Assembly (NCBI GenBank): GCA_964469215.1
Contig: CAYXYB010000002.1
Span: 1-64,000 of the forward strand
Origin: SKPS01 sp964469215
Lineage (GTDB): Bacteria; Bacteroidota; Bacteroidia; Bacteroidales; SKPS01
Direction of reading: 5' to 3'
Length of the DNA: 64,000 nucleotides
The position numbers and the translations under genes are program-made. Position 1 is the first letter of the stretch. Each line of letters starts with the position of its first letter. Below the pieces are notes generated by a model. The model made no database searches. It worked only from the letters and a program-made list of their open reading frames with translations, and was not told where the DNA came from. Below, piece by piece: positions 42,842 through 52,055 of this stretch.

Positions 42842-43813
42842 CTATTCAACTACCAATCGCCGGTGAAATTCAAAGCGGCCAACACAATTCAGCCTGACAA
42901 TATAGATGCCCGGTGTTACACCCCTCAGGTCGATGTAGGGGTCATTACAGGTTAACGATTTCAGCAGTCTTTGTCTGCCGTCCGGGGATATAAGGGTTGC
43001 CTCGAAGGTGAAACCTTCGGCAAGATTGCTGAACCTCACATGCTCCTTTGCAGGATTTGGATAGAGAGCAACACCATCTGATGATTGAATATCGCCAATA
43101 TCCGTGTAACCCATTTTTACACATTCAGAGGTATCAGTACAAACCCCGTTGGAGGTAACGAGTGCATAAAGCCCTGGATTTAAAGGTTGAAAAATATGAG
43201 AGTTTGCACCCTGAACGGGGGTTAACCCGTTCTTACACAACATCCACTGATAGTATGTGTTTCCTGAACCGGCAATTGCTATACCCCCGGAATATGTGAA
43301 ACCGGTCTTAAGAGAATCAACTTCAAGATAAAGTTCTATAATTGAGTCACATCCACTCAAAGACATCAGTTTGGTAGCATAATAGCCAGCTGTTGTAAGC
43401 TTGGTGCCAAAAAAATCATACTCCTTGCCCGGACACATCATTGCAGACACCATGGTGATATAACTTTCATTAACATCGATCCACATTTCAGAAGTGTCTG
43501 TACATTTATAATCACCCGCCACAAGCATTATCTTGTGAACCCCGGGTTTTGTTAACTTAAGGTCGGGATGTTTATCGTTTGAAAATACGCTGTCGTTTAT
43601 CGACCACTCATACCAGAATGCATTCCAGCTTGAATTTATAAACAGTAGCATATCATTCTTGCACAACGGGTATTGTCCAATCGAAAAGCCGGCAAAAACA
43701 TCACATGGGGGTGGTGACCCAAAAAGGCCTGAAATAGGCATATCATCCTCTGCCATACTTATCTGACATAAGATCAAACACATAACAATTAACAATAATT
43801 GCCGAAGTGCCAT
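42842..43813 (-). CDS. T9SS type A cargo protein with PKD-like domains
   Basis: A 323-residue secreted protein. I use the ATG at 43813 (MALRQLLLIVMCLILCQ, signal peptide to about 22); a longer frame to 43900 starts at a non-ATG codon and adds a polar, Cys-containing extension before the signal. Residues 25-115 resemble a PKD-like beta-sandwich (WYEWSINDSVF, GVHKIMLVAGDYKC), then a CPGKEYDFFGTKL...GCDSIIELYL segment often seen in large T9SS proteins, an Ig-like YQWMLCKNGLTPV region, and a type A sorting domain from ALYPNPAKEHVRF to the end. Flanked on both sides by GCTGTTG heptamer arrays. Confidence 0.82.
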   Translation of the reverse strand: MALRQLLLIVMCLILCQISMAEDDMPISGLFGSPPPCDVFAGFSIGQYPLCKNDMLLFINSSWNAFWYEWSINDSVFSNDKHPDLKLTKPGVHKIMLVAGDYKCTDTSEMWIDVNESYITMVSAMMCPGKEYDFFGTKLTTAGYYATKLMSLSGCDSIIELYLEVDSLKTGFTYSGGIAIAGSGNTYYQWMLCKNGLTPVQGANSHIFQPLNPGLYALVTSNGVCTDTSECVKMGYTDIGDIQSSDGVALYPNPAKEHVRFSNLAEGFTFEATLISPDGRQRLLKSLTCNDPYIDLRGVTPGIYIVRLNCVGRFEFHRRLVVE

Positions 43814-43992
43814 ACTTAAGTGAATTTTATTACCGCAGTGCTTCGATAAAACAGATGTAAATATAAAACATGATTTATCAAAACCAAAACATTTATTCAT
43901 AATAAATTCATAAAATTATTAACCGGGTTTGTGAATTATTATTCCAGATCGCACTTTGTTTAGGGAATCCTTAGTATTTTTGGCGATAATAA

Positions 43993-44034
43993 TTGGCTGT
44001 TGGCTGTTGGCTGTTGGCTGTTGGCTGTTGGCGA
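43993..44034. repeat. Heptamer tandem repeat (TTGGCTG), six units
   Basis: Five perfect TTGGCTG units and one TTGGCGA, the same repeat family as 42560-42608, 1.4 kb away, in the spacer upstream of both divergent genes (43813 and 44092). Confidence 0.92.
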
Positions 44035-44091
44035 CAATCGGGAAATCCTATGGTCGTAAAGTCGTTGAATTAACAAAATAAAATAGTAGTT

Positions 44092-45492
44092 ATGAGAGGT
44101 TGTTTGTTGATATTTGTTGTTTTGATTACGGGATTAACCATGCAGGCTCAGAGGAGCATCGTTGGGAGCTGGTATGGGGAATTGAACGTTCAGGGGAGTG
44201 TGCTAATTCTTACAGCTGATATTTCCGCAAATGAGGATGGCACTCTATCAGGGTTTGTTAACAGCCCCATGCAGGGTGCCAGCAATATACCCATTACTAC
44301 CCTTTTTCATCATGATGATTCAGTAAGGATTGAGATAGCCAGCCTCACGGTGGTTATCCGGGGGTTGCTTCTGCCCGGCGACTCGGTTATCAGGTGCAGT
44401 TTTGAACAGGGACCCTTTACTCTGCCACTGGACCTTATCAGAAAAGATTCACCATTCGCTTTTGACCGTCCACAAGAGCCAAAAAAGCCCTACCCATATG
44501 TAGAACAAGAGGTTAAATTCAGAAATGAATTAGCGGGGATAAACCTGGCAGGTACACTTACCCTTCCCAATACTGACGACATTTTCACTGCGGTTGTTCT
44601 TGTTTCAGGTTCAGGGCCTCAGGATCGCAACGAAGAGTTGATGGGACATAAACCATTCATGGTTATAGCTGACTTCCTGACCCGTCATGGTATCGCTGTG
44701 CTGAGATACGATGATCGTGGCATTGGCGAGTCAGAAGGAGAATTTGGAAATGCAACAACAAAAGATTTTGCCGAAGATGCCGAAGCGGCTGTAAAATATC
44801 TTAGAGGCCTTGCAAACCTTAACGCGGCAAATATCGGTGTCATCGGCCATAGCGAAGGAGGTATGGTTGCACAGATGGTTGCTGCACACGACACCGCCCT
44901 GGCATTTATCATCATGCTGGCAGGGCCTGTTATCAGCGGTGAAGAGATTCTAATAACACAGATAAGAAAGATACAACAGGTTAACGGCCAGAAAGGTATT
45001 ATAACCCGAATCATAGTAAAAGATGCACTGAAATCGTTCTCCATACTGAAAAACAATGCTGATAACGAAATAGCTGTCCGTAAACTCGAAGAGTATTTCG
45101 GAAAACGTGCTGCAAAATTTCCGAAAAAAATACACACTCTGTTCGGTTATGACTCACTTTCGGTTCAAGCAAAGATCAAAGCATACAATTCACCCTGGTT
45201 CAGGTACTTCCTCGTTTTTCAACCGGAAGATTACCTGAAACAGATAAATATCCCGGTGTTAGCCCTTTTTGGTGGTAAGGATGTACAGGTTTTATACAAG
45301 CCCAACACAAAAGCACTGAAAAAGATAAAAAAGAAATACCGCAAACCAAATATCCATCTCAAAACCTATTCCGGCAGGAACCACATGTTCCAGGAGGCAG
45401 CAACCGGTACATTAACTGAGTATGCAGTTATAACAGAAACCTTTGGTGTTGAGGTGCTTGAGGATATGGTTAAATTTATCAAAGTAAGATAG
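44092..45492 (+). CDS. Secreted alpha/beta hydrolase (S33-like esterase/peptidase)
   Basis: A 466-residue exported protein. Signal peptide to about residue 20 (TMQAQ). An N-terminal beta domain (about 22-125, SIVGSWYGELN, 'gsW.G.l' type) precedes an alpha/beta hydrolase: VVLVSGSGPQDRNEE (oxyanion region), AVLRYDDRGIGESEG, nucleophile GHSEGGMVAQ, Asp in LFGGKDVQV and His in YSGRNHMFQEA. This architecture is common in Bacteroidota; the substrate is not known. It is followed after 27 bp by the TPR gene and probably shares its transcript. Confidence 0.87.
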   Translation: MRGCLLIFVVLITGLTMQAQRSIVGSWYGELNVQGSVLILTADISANEDGTLSGFVNSPMQGASNIPITTLFHHDDSVRIEIASLTVVIRGLLLPGDSVIRCSFEQGPFTLPLDLIRKDSPFAFDRPQEPKKPYPYVEQEVKFRNELAGINLAGTLTLPNTDDIFTAVVLVSGSGPQDRNEELMGHKPFMVIADFLTRHGIAVLRYDDRGIGESEGEFGNATTKDFAEDAEAAVKYLRGLANLNAANIGVIGHSEGGMVAQMVAAHDTALAFIIMLAGPVISGEEILITQIRKIQQVNGQKGIITRIIVKDALKSFSILKNNADNEIAVRKLEEYFGKRAAKFPKKIHTLFGYDSLSVQAKIKAYNSPWFRYFLVFQPEDYLKQINIPVLALFGGKDVQVLYKPNTKALKKIKKKYRKPNIHLKTYSGRNHMFQEAATGTLTEYAVITETFGVEVLEDMVKFIKVR

Positions 45493-45519
45493 AGTGACTG
45501 GAAATAGAGGAGTAATAAA

Positions 45520-47703
45520 ATGAATATCAGACAGAAACGTGAACTTTACCGGAATATAATTTCTTCCATTACCGGGAATCATCTCACCGGTGCTTTTAAT
45601 GGCCTGAAGGAGTATGCAGACCATTTGCAACATGGTAATTTTCTCAATAATATAGAGGCGGAGGAGGAAGTGTACCATAAGATGCTCGACTATTACATTG
45701 CAGATGCTCCTGATCCCGACCGTGAAAATCTGCGCGACAATATCAGCAGAAGTCTTTTTCATCTGGCTGACGTCATGTTCACCCTTTCCCTATCGCAGCC
45801 TGTTACCGGCCATTACCATCACATAAGGCAGCGTTTTATAAACTTCAACCCTTTTCAGGAGGATGATCTTGAGATACTTGAAAGGGTGATGCTGGATATT
45901 GGATCCGTAGGTTCTGAAGAACTTACTCCTAAAATTGAACGACTTTTTACAGGAATATGGATGGCTCCTGTTTTATCATCAGATCATCAAAGAATTCTGA
46001 AAGAATATTTATCCAATGAAGATAGTGACAGAAGTATCGGGGTGCTGATTGTGACTGCTTTGATACTTCACACCCTGGAGAGGTTTTCGCCGGCAATATG
46101 GATGCTGCTTGCCGACATTTACGTTACGCAAATTAATCAATTATGGCAGAGAGCGTTGCTTGGGATGATGCTTACCAGCATAAGGTTTGATCACCGCATG
46201 CATTTATTTCCTGAAATTGGTCGGCGTTTGCAGTTACTTGCTGAAGATGATGCTTTTACTGTACATTTCGAGAAGGCCGCCATTCAGCTGGTACGAACTG
46301 GTGACACTGAAAAGGTATCCCGAAGGGTGCAGGAGGAGATCATACCTGAGTTGATGAAGCTGGCACCCAAGATACAGGAGCAGATGAGCCTCGATCAGCT
46401 TATAAGTGATGAGGAGGGCGAAGACAAGAACCCTGATTGGGAGAAGTTCTTCGAAGAGTCGCCCGGCATGTACCGTAAGATGGAAGAACTTAACCAGCTC
46501 CAGTCTGAAGGGGCAGACCTTTTTATCAGTACCTTCTCCCACTTGAAATCTTTCCCCTTCTTCAGGTATACGGCAAACTGGTTTATCCCCTATAACCACC
46601 TGCACCCTTCAATAAAGCCCGATTATGCAGATGACACCATCAATGAGGGAATGTTAAGTTTCTTTGAAGCTTTTGAGGGGTTTCCGGTGATGTGCAATTC
46701 AGATAAGTACTCCTTCAGTTTTAACCTCACTTCTATGCCTCAGGAGCAGCGCAGCATGATAATGGGAGCCCTGTCGGGAGAAGTATCTGAGATAATGAAG
46801 CAGGCAAAATCAGAGGAGCTGATATCTGATATGAAAGGAGTTGAGGTGTTTCATCAGTTTACCCAGGATCTGTACCGGTTTTTCAGGGTTCACCCCGAAA
46901 GGGAGGAAACCGAAGACCCATTTGCAATGCAAATGCAGCTTTATCAGTGCAAAGTAGTTTCTCCCCTTTTTGAAAGATTTACTCACCTTGCCCGAAGAAT
47001 CGGGGAATACTATTTTCAGCAGGAGCACTACTGCCATGCAGTCAGCATGTTTTCACATGCTGAAAAAGAGCCTCAGGATAACCCGGAGCTCTTCCAGAAG
47101 ATTGCCTATTCGTGGCAGATGTCAGGAGACCTCGACAAGGCTCTTGAATATTATCGCAGAGCAGAGCTTTTTGATTCAAATGCCCTTTGGAACCTGAGAA
47201 AGATTGCATGGTGTTATCATCTTCAGAACAGGATCCCTGAAGCTATTAGAACTTACCGGAGTGCAGAGTTGCTGGCTCCCGATTCTGCACAGATAAAGGT
47301 TAGCATTGGAAACCTGCTGCTTCAGACAAACGACTGGGATAAGGCACTTGAGTATTACCTCAAGGCTGAGAAGCTTCATCCCGGCAGTGAGAAAACACTC
47401 AGGCCTGTGGCGTGGTGCCTTTTCCTCAAGGGTGACATGGAAGCTTCTGCCCACTACTACGAACAGATCATGGAAAGAGCTTTCAACCATAATGACCTTC
47501 TGAACTATGCACATGTGAAATTCGCACTCAAGGAAAGGAAAGAGGCCTTCAGGCTTTACCGTGAGAGCTTAAGCAATCCTAAAAACAAACCTGAAACATT
47601 CATTGAATCGTTCAGAAACGATACCCTTCACCTGATACGCCTGGGTGTAAAACCGGCCGAGGTGTCGTTTATGCTTGATGCGGTGATGAAGCAACAATAT
47701 TAA
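45520..47703 (+). CDS. Large cytoplasmic TPR protein
   Basis: A 727-residue protein without signal peptide or membrane helix. The first 450 residues are helical and acidic with no motif I recognise; the C-terminal part (about 490-690) holds at least four TPRs (FQKIAYSWQMSGDLDKALEYYRRAE, IAWCYHLQNRIPEAIRTYRSAE, IGNLLLQTNDWDKALEYYLKAE and a fourth). TPRs mediate protein contacts, so it may be a scaffold or chaperone-like factor. It starts 27 bp after the hydrolase gene with a TAGAGGAG ribosome site and is followed by the GH3 gene after 17 bp, so these three may form one operon. Confidence 0.75.
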   Translation: MNIRQKRELYRNIISSITGNHLTGAFNGLKEYADHLQHGNFLNNIEAEEEVYHKMLDYYIADAPDPDRENLRDNISRSLFHLADVMFTLSLSQPVTGHYHHIRQRFINFNPFQEDDLEILERVMLDIGSVGSEELTPKIERLFTGIWMAPVLSSDHQRILKEYLSNEDSDRSIGVLIVTALILHTLERFSPAIWMLLADIYVTQINQLWQRALLGMMLTSIRFDHRMHLFPEIGRRLQLLAEDDAFTVHFEKAAIQLVRTGDTEKVSRRVQEEIIPELMKLAPKIQEQMSLDQLISDEEGEDKNPDWEKFFEESPGMYRKMEELNQLQSEGADLFISTFSHLKSFPFFRYTANWFIPYNHLHPSIKPDYADDTINEGMLSFFEAFEGFPVMCNSDKYSFSFNLTSMPQEQRSMIMGALSGEVSEIMKQAKSEELISDMKGVEVFHQFTQDLYRFFRVHPEREETEDPFAMQMQLYQCKVVSPLFERFTHLARRIGEYYFQQEHYCHAVSMFSHAEKEPQDNPELFQKIAYSWQMSGDLDKALEYYRRAELFDSNALWNLRKIAWCYHLQNRIPEAIRTYRSAELLAPDSAQIKVSIGNLLLQTNDWDKALEYYLKAEKLHPGSEKTLRPVAWCLFLKGDMEASAHYYEQIMERAFNHNDLLNYAHVKFALKERKEAFRLYRESLSNPKNKPETFIESFRNDTLHLIRLGVKPAEVSFMLDAVMKQQY

Positions 47704-47720
47704 TCATATATCCCTGAAAT

Positions 47721-48854
47721 GTGATAAGACATCTTGTTAAAATTATGCTGATCCTGTTACTTAATCCTGTGACAGGTGTTACACAGGACACATTGCAAAG
47801 TGCAAGTGGCCGTGCCACGCTCGACCAGATGATAGGTCAGATGATAATGGTGGGAATACGGGGCACTGATCTCTCATCCAATCCGTTGCTTCCTGATGCT
47901 TTGCATGAAGGCAAAGCAGGAGGCATTATTCTTTTCGAAAAGAACCTTGCCCCTGATAACACTGCAGAAATTCTGAAGCTGATGATTTCATTACTTCAGG
48001 ATACTTCAGAATTTCCATTGTTCATTTCCATCGATCAGGAAGGTGGTCGTGTTAACAGGCTGAAACCGAAATACGGATTCCCCGAAAGTGTTACTGCATC
48101 GAAGCTTGGGAAAGACAATTGTTGTGATACAACCATGTTGTATGCCGATCTGATTGCCTTAACCTTAAAGATGCTTGGGATAAACATAAACTTTGCACCT
48201 GTGATTGATTTATGCTCAAACCCGAAAAACCCTGTAATTGCAGGTGTACAGAGATGTTTCAGCTCTGACCCATACATCGTCGCAAGGAATGCAGGCTGGT
48301 TTATTGATGCACATCATGCTAGAGGTATCCTGACCACCATAAAGCACTTCCCAGGGCATGGCAGCTCCGCCACCGACACCCACAATGAAATGACCGATGT
48401 CACAAATCTCTGGAGCGACAATGAGCTGATTCCCTATAAAATGCTGATGGAGCAGAAACGGGTTGATGCAATAATGACTGCCCACATAGTACACTGCAAT
48501 CTGGATAAAAAATGCCTCCCTGCCACCCTCTCACGAGATATCGTCACTGGCCTGCTTCGCGACAGTATGGGATTTAAAGGTGTGGTGATCACCGATGACA
48601 TGCAGATGCATGCCATTACCAAACATTACGGCCTCGAACAATCTGTTAAGCTTGCGATTGATGCAGGGGTGGATATTTTACTATACTCAAACAACATTCC
48701 CGGTTCAGATGAACACCAGGCTGCAGTGGTGCACCGTATAATAAAAGAGTTAGTTACAAGTGGTCAAATTCCTGAGTCACGAATAAGGGAATCTTTTTTA
48801 CGCATCATTAAATTAAAGACACAATTATTTCCCATGACTCAATTCCCGGGGTAA
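47721..48854 (+). CDS. GH3-family beta-N-acetylhexosaminidase (NagZ-like), exported
   Basis: A 377-residue glycoside hydrolase family 3 enzyme, expected to release GlcNAc from muropeptides or other glycans. Motifs: PLFISIDQEGGRVNRLKPKYG, TTIKHFPGHGSSATDTHNE (with the NagZ-type Asp-His loop), IMTAHIVH and the nucleophile loop GVVITDDMQM. The N-terminus is a signal peptide (LILLLNPVTGVTQ), so it works outside the cytoplasm, unlike enterobacterial NagZ. Start is uncertain: GTG at 47721 gives a better signal peptide (basic MIRHLVK), ATG at 47745 is the alternative. Third gene of a likely operon with the hydrolase and TPR genes. Confidence 0.88.
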   Translation: MIRHLVKIMLILLLNPVTGVTQDTLQSASGRATLDQMIGQMIMVGIRGTDLSSNPLLPDALHEGKAGGIILFEKNLAPDNTAEILKLMISLLQDTSEFPLFISIDQEGGRVNRLKPKYGFPESVTASKLGKDNCCDTTMLYADLIALTLKMLGININFAPVIDLCSNPKNPVIAGVQRCFSSDPYIVARNAGWFIDAHHARGILTTIKHFPGHGSSATDTHNEMTDVTNLWSDNELIPYKMLMEQKRVDAIMTAHIVHCNLDKKCLPATLSRDIVTGLLRDSMGFKGVVITDDMQMHAITKHYGLEQSVKLAIDAGVDILLYSNNIPGSDEHQAAVVHRIIKELVTSGQIPESRIRESFLRIIKLKTQLFPMTQFPG

Positions 48855-48959
48855 TATATAATAATTTTATGATATCAAATATAATGGCATCACTTTTGTT
48901 TTAACGCAACTCATCACAGATATTTATCCTATTTATTTAATCTTATTAATATCAATATT

Positions 48960-49562
48960 ATGAAAAAACTTACATTGCTGCCGGGATCATTAAAAGGGCT
49001 TATGATTCTTTTCGCTGCAGGTCTCACGATCACAATTCTTTCCACAACAACCTCATGCACAGTTGGCTCTGATGGCAGGCCGGGGCTGGCCTATATTACT
49101 TTTGAATGGGAGGAGAGTAAGCCCGATCTTATTGACTGCGGAACATCTGCCGTTCCACCTAACTTTTATTACGGTTCTTATTACCGTATTAATCCGGGTT
49201 GGTACACTGCATCTTATGAAGGCAAAATATGGAATGGTACTGCATGGGGTGAATACAAATGGGTTGCAGATTATGAGATATGGGTAAATCCCGGCCAGCG
49301 TGGCGGTTATGGTTATAATGGGCAAGACGGTCTCAATACTTATCTCAACTTTGTCTGTACACCTTATGGACCAAAACTTTTCAGACATGAATCGAATATG
49401 AGGAAGGCACCCGGAACTGACGATATGATCGAGGTGGAACCTGTAATCGTTAACGGAGAAAATATTATCGAAACTACAACGAAAGATTACTCAATTCGCA
49501 TTACCTATCGCAGCGTTGAACCTGACGGCAAATTCGAATCACGGAACCACCCGCTGAACTGA
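48960..49562 (+). CDS. Lipoprotein of unknown function
   Basis: A 200-residue precursor with a lipobox-like TTTSC (C33) after a long signal sequence. The mature part is rich in Tyr, Trp, Gly and Asn (PPNFYYGSYYRINPGWYTASYEG, GQRGGYGYNGQDG), beta-like and of no family I know. The final part VEPDGKFESRNHPLN is polar. A GRPGLAYITFEWEE start after the lipid anchor recurs as a theme in some Bacteroidota lipoproteins (recall, weak). Followed by an intrinsic terminator. Confidence 0.65.
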   Translation: MKKLTLLPGSLKGLMILFAAGLTITILSTTTSCTVGSDGRPGLAYITFEWEESKPDLIDCGTSAVPPNFYYGSYYRINPGWYTASYEGKIWNGTAWGEYKWVADYEIWVNPGQRGGYGYNGQDGLNTYLNFVCTPYGPKLFRHESNMRKAPGTDDMIEVEPVIVNGENIIETTTKDYSIRITYRSVEPDGKFESRNHPLN

Positions 49563-49605
49563 TCCCACTTCACACATCCTGCTCTGCAGGCTCATCATAA
49601 CGTTT

Positions 49606-49638
49606 AAAGCTGACTCTTCGGGTCAGCTTTTCTTTTTC
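49606..49638 (+). terminator. Intrinsic terminator after the 48960-49562 lipoprotein gene
   Basis: AAAGCTGAC (49606-49614), loop TCTTCGG, GTCAGCTTT (49622-49630), then TCTTTTTC. The remaining spacer to 49819 shows nothing recognised. Confidence 0.85.
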
Positions 49639-49819
49639 ATAATTCCTTGAGACGATTGTTGGAGTAGAGTTATAAATACGACTCCTCCTGAAGTTCATCC
49701 ATAAAAACTGTGGAGCATACATAGCAATCAGGTTTAAGGTTACCGGTCTTTAAAAGACCTTTAACCTATATTAGCCTGAGGGTCGAAAAAAGGAAAAAAA
49801 CTTTTCTGTTTCTGTATGC

Positions 49820-51973
49820 TTACTTCCTCTTTTTCTTATCAGGTTTTACATTAAGCATATCATGAATGATCCTGGTGGTTTCATCAAGATATGGATCGGT
49901 TGCAAGATTCTCCATCCATTCATTCATGATTCTGGATTTTACCGAATCATTTTCCAGTCTTACGGCATCAAATTTTGTTATCGCCAGGTCAATGCCGGTT
50001 TTTCTGGTTGTTATTTCGTTGAATTTGTCATTTTCCTTCTTTCGGGCAGCTATCTTTACCCTGTAATTTTCCAGGTTCAGTGTTTCAATGGTCTGGTCAC
50101 GCATGCTTTTAAGGCGCAAGGCAAGTTCTTCCACGGCACTGAAAACTTCATTTGTTTTTATTCTCTTTGCACTTTTCTCACGCAAAGCTTTAATGTCTGC
50201 AAAAGGTCCTTCCCAAATATTGTACTTTACTGCGGATATTTTGCTCCATGCCATTGGGTTATCCAGATCTTTTTCTCCAAAGTCGATATATGCATATCTA
50301 TCGGGTAGTATGATGTCGGCGGTAACTCCATTTAGCTGGGTAGCACCTCCATTGATGCGATAGAACTTTTGTGTGGTTATTTTAAGTGTTCCCAAAGGTT
50401 TCACAGATGATTCTGAGGGAGGGACAGTCATGTCAAGGTCGATAAGTCGCTGCACTGTACCTTTACCGAAAGTGGAAGAACCTCCCACGATTACAGCCCT
50501 TTTGTAATCCTGAAGGGCAGCTGCAATTATTTCGGAGGCGGATGCACTTCCTGAGTTTACCATCATAACGAGGGGGCCACCATAAAGCACTGAGGGATCG
50601 GTATCGCGCATCACCTCCTGCCCTTCGAGTTTATCCCTCACCTGGACAACAGGACCGCCGGGCAGAAAGTATCCCGTCATCTTAACAACATCCTGCAGGG
50701 ATCCTCCGCCATTATTTCGCAAATCGAATACCATGGCATCTATCCCCTCGTCATTAAGCTTTATTATTTCTTTCCTCACGTCGTCGGCGCTGTTACGGCC
50801 GGTAAAAGGGTTGTTGAAATCGACGTAGAACTTTGGAAGAAAAATATATCCCACTTTCAGCCCTTCAGGCGTTTTGATTACAGCCGATCGTGCCCAGGTC
50901 TGCTCCATTTCAACAACATCCCTGATGATGCTGATCATAACGATTTCTTCTGAGACCTTTTTGCGTACTGTGAGGCGTGCTTCCGTACCTTTTTTACCCC
51001 GTATTAGTTTCACTGCATCGTCGAGGCGCATTGAAGTGACATCCACAGGCTCCTGGTCACCCTGAGCAACTTTCAGGATGATATCACCTGCCTTCAATTC
51101 ACCCTGTTTCCATGAAGGGCTTCCTGGCATGATCTCTTCAACCTGGATATAACCACCCCGCTGGGTAAGCACTGCACCTATACCTTCAAGCTTGCCTGAA
51201 ATAGCAATGTCGAAATCATCCCTCAGTTTTGGTGGGAAATAATTGGTATGAGGGTCATAAACACTTCCTATTGCATTGAGATACATCCCATAACGATCAT
51301 CACGGGTGAGTTTCATCAGCCTGTCGAAATAGTCAATGTGGGTCTTTAAAACCCCTTCGCGTGCTGCCTGTTCTATCTCGGCGAAAGTGCGCTGTCTTAT
51401 GGTTGTGTCTCCCTTTTCAGCGGCGGACTCCTGGATTTCCAGATCTGAACTTACCCTCAGCATCACCTGGTATTTGAGTGCCTTACGCCAATCATCCCTG
51501 AGTATTTCTGATGTTGCCGGCCATATGTTCTTTTTTGGATCCAGCTCTATTTCCTCATCAATATTAAAATCGAAAGGAATAGCGAGAATTTCAGAATAGT
51601 ATTCGGAAGCATCCCTGATCCTCTGCTCAATCACTCCTTCAACAGCCTCGAAGAACGACAGGTCAAGGTTCTCCAACTGTGAACCTAACTTCGTCTTATG
51701 AACCGAGAGTTTATCAATATCGCTCTGCAGGAGAAATTTTTTGTTATAGTCGACAGAGCTGAGATAGCTTTCAAAAACAGTTTCAGAGAACTTTTCATTC
51801 AGCATCACCGGGTCATAATGCATAAGGCTCAGGCTTCGCATCATTGATTCCAGAAGTATCTTCTCGCGTTTGGAATTGTCTGGCGTGCGGGCACCAAAGA
51901 ACAGAAGTACAGCAATTATAAAAATAAAAGAGCTTCCAAGGGTAATAAGTCGCGTTTTCTTTATGTTGATCAT
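49820..51973 (-). CDS. Carboxy-terminal processing (tail-specific) protease, S41 family, Prc-type
   Basis: A 717-residue periplasmic protease. An N-terminal helix (about 9-27) acts as signal or anchor; then the large Prc-type N-terminal domain (LMHYDPVMLNEKFSETVFESYL, YNKKFLLQSDID), a PDZ domain (about 255-340, GIGAVLTQRGGYIQVEEIMPGSP) and the S41 protease domain with Ser-Lys dyad: S476 in VNSGSASASE and K504 in STFGKGT. A Prc C-terminal DUF3340-like region and a basic KKKRK end follow. It degrades or trims periplasmic proteins from the C-terminus. Own promoter-like box at 51993-52000. Confidence 0.92.
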   Translation of the reverse strand: MINIKKTRLITLGSSFIFIIAVLLFFGARTPDNSKREKILLESMMRSLSLMHYDPVMLNEKFSETVFESYLSSVDYNKKFLLQSDIDKLSVHKTKLGSQLENLDLSFFEAVEGVIEQRIRDASEYYSEILAIPFDFNIDEEIELDPKKNIWPATSEILRDDWRKALKYQVMLRVSSDLEIQESAAEKGDTTIRQRTFAEIEQAAREGVLKTHIDYFDRLMKLTRDDRYGMYLNAIGSVYDPHTNYFPPKLRDDFDIAISGKLEGIGAVLTQRGGYIQVEEIMPGSPSWKQGELKAGDIILKVAQGDQEPVDVTSMRLDDAVKLIRGKKGTEARLTVRKKVSEEIVMISIIRDVVEMEQTWARSAVIKTPEGLKVGYIFLPKFYVDFNNPFTGRNSADDVRKEIIKLNDEGIDAMVFDLRNNGGGSLQDVVKMTGYFLPGGPVVQVRDKLEGQEVMRDTDPSVLYGGPLVMMVNSGSASASEIIAAALQDYKRAVIVGGSSTFGKGTVQRLIDLDMTVPPSESSVKPLGTLKITTQKFYRINGGATQLNGVTADIILPDRYAYIDFGEKDLDNPMAWSKISAVKYNIWEGPFADIKALREKSAKRIKTNEVFSAVEELALRLKSMRDQTIETLNLENYRVKIAARKKENDKFNEITTRKTGIDLAITKFDAVRLENDSVKSRIMNEWMENLATDPYLDETTRIIHDMLNVKPDKKKRK

Positions 51974-51992
51974 AATATCAATTGTTGATGAG

Positions 51993-52000
51993 CAAAATTA
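51993..52000 (-). promoter_or_regulatory. Putative -7 box (TAATTTTG) of the S41 protease gene
   Basis: Minus-strand TAnnTTTG match 20 bp before the start codon at 51973. Confidence 0.45.
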
Positions 52001-52055
52001 TCAAATTTTGTTGGATAGGGCGTACAGCTATGCATTAAGAATTCCTTGGATAATA

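Noticed and set aside
42560..44034. Possible CRISPR array
   Set aside because: Repeat units are 7 nt with no spacers, and no cas gene is present.
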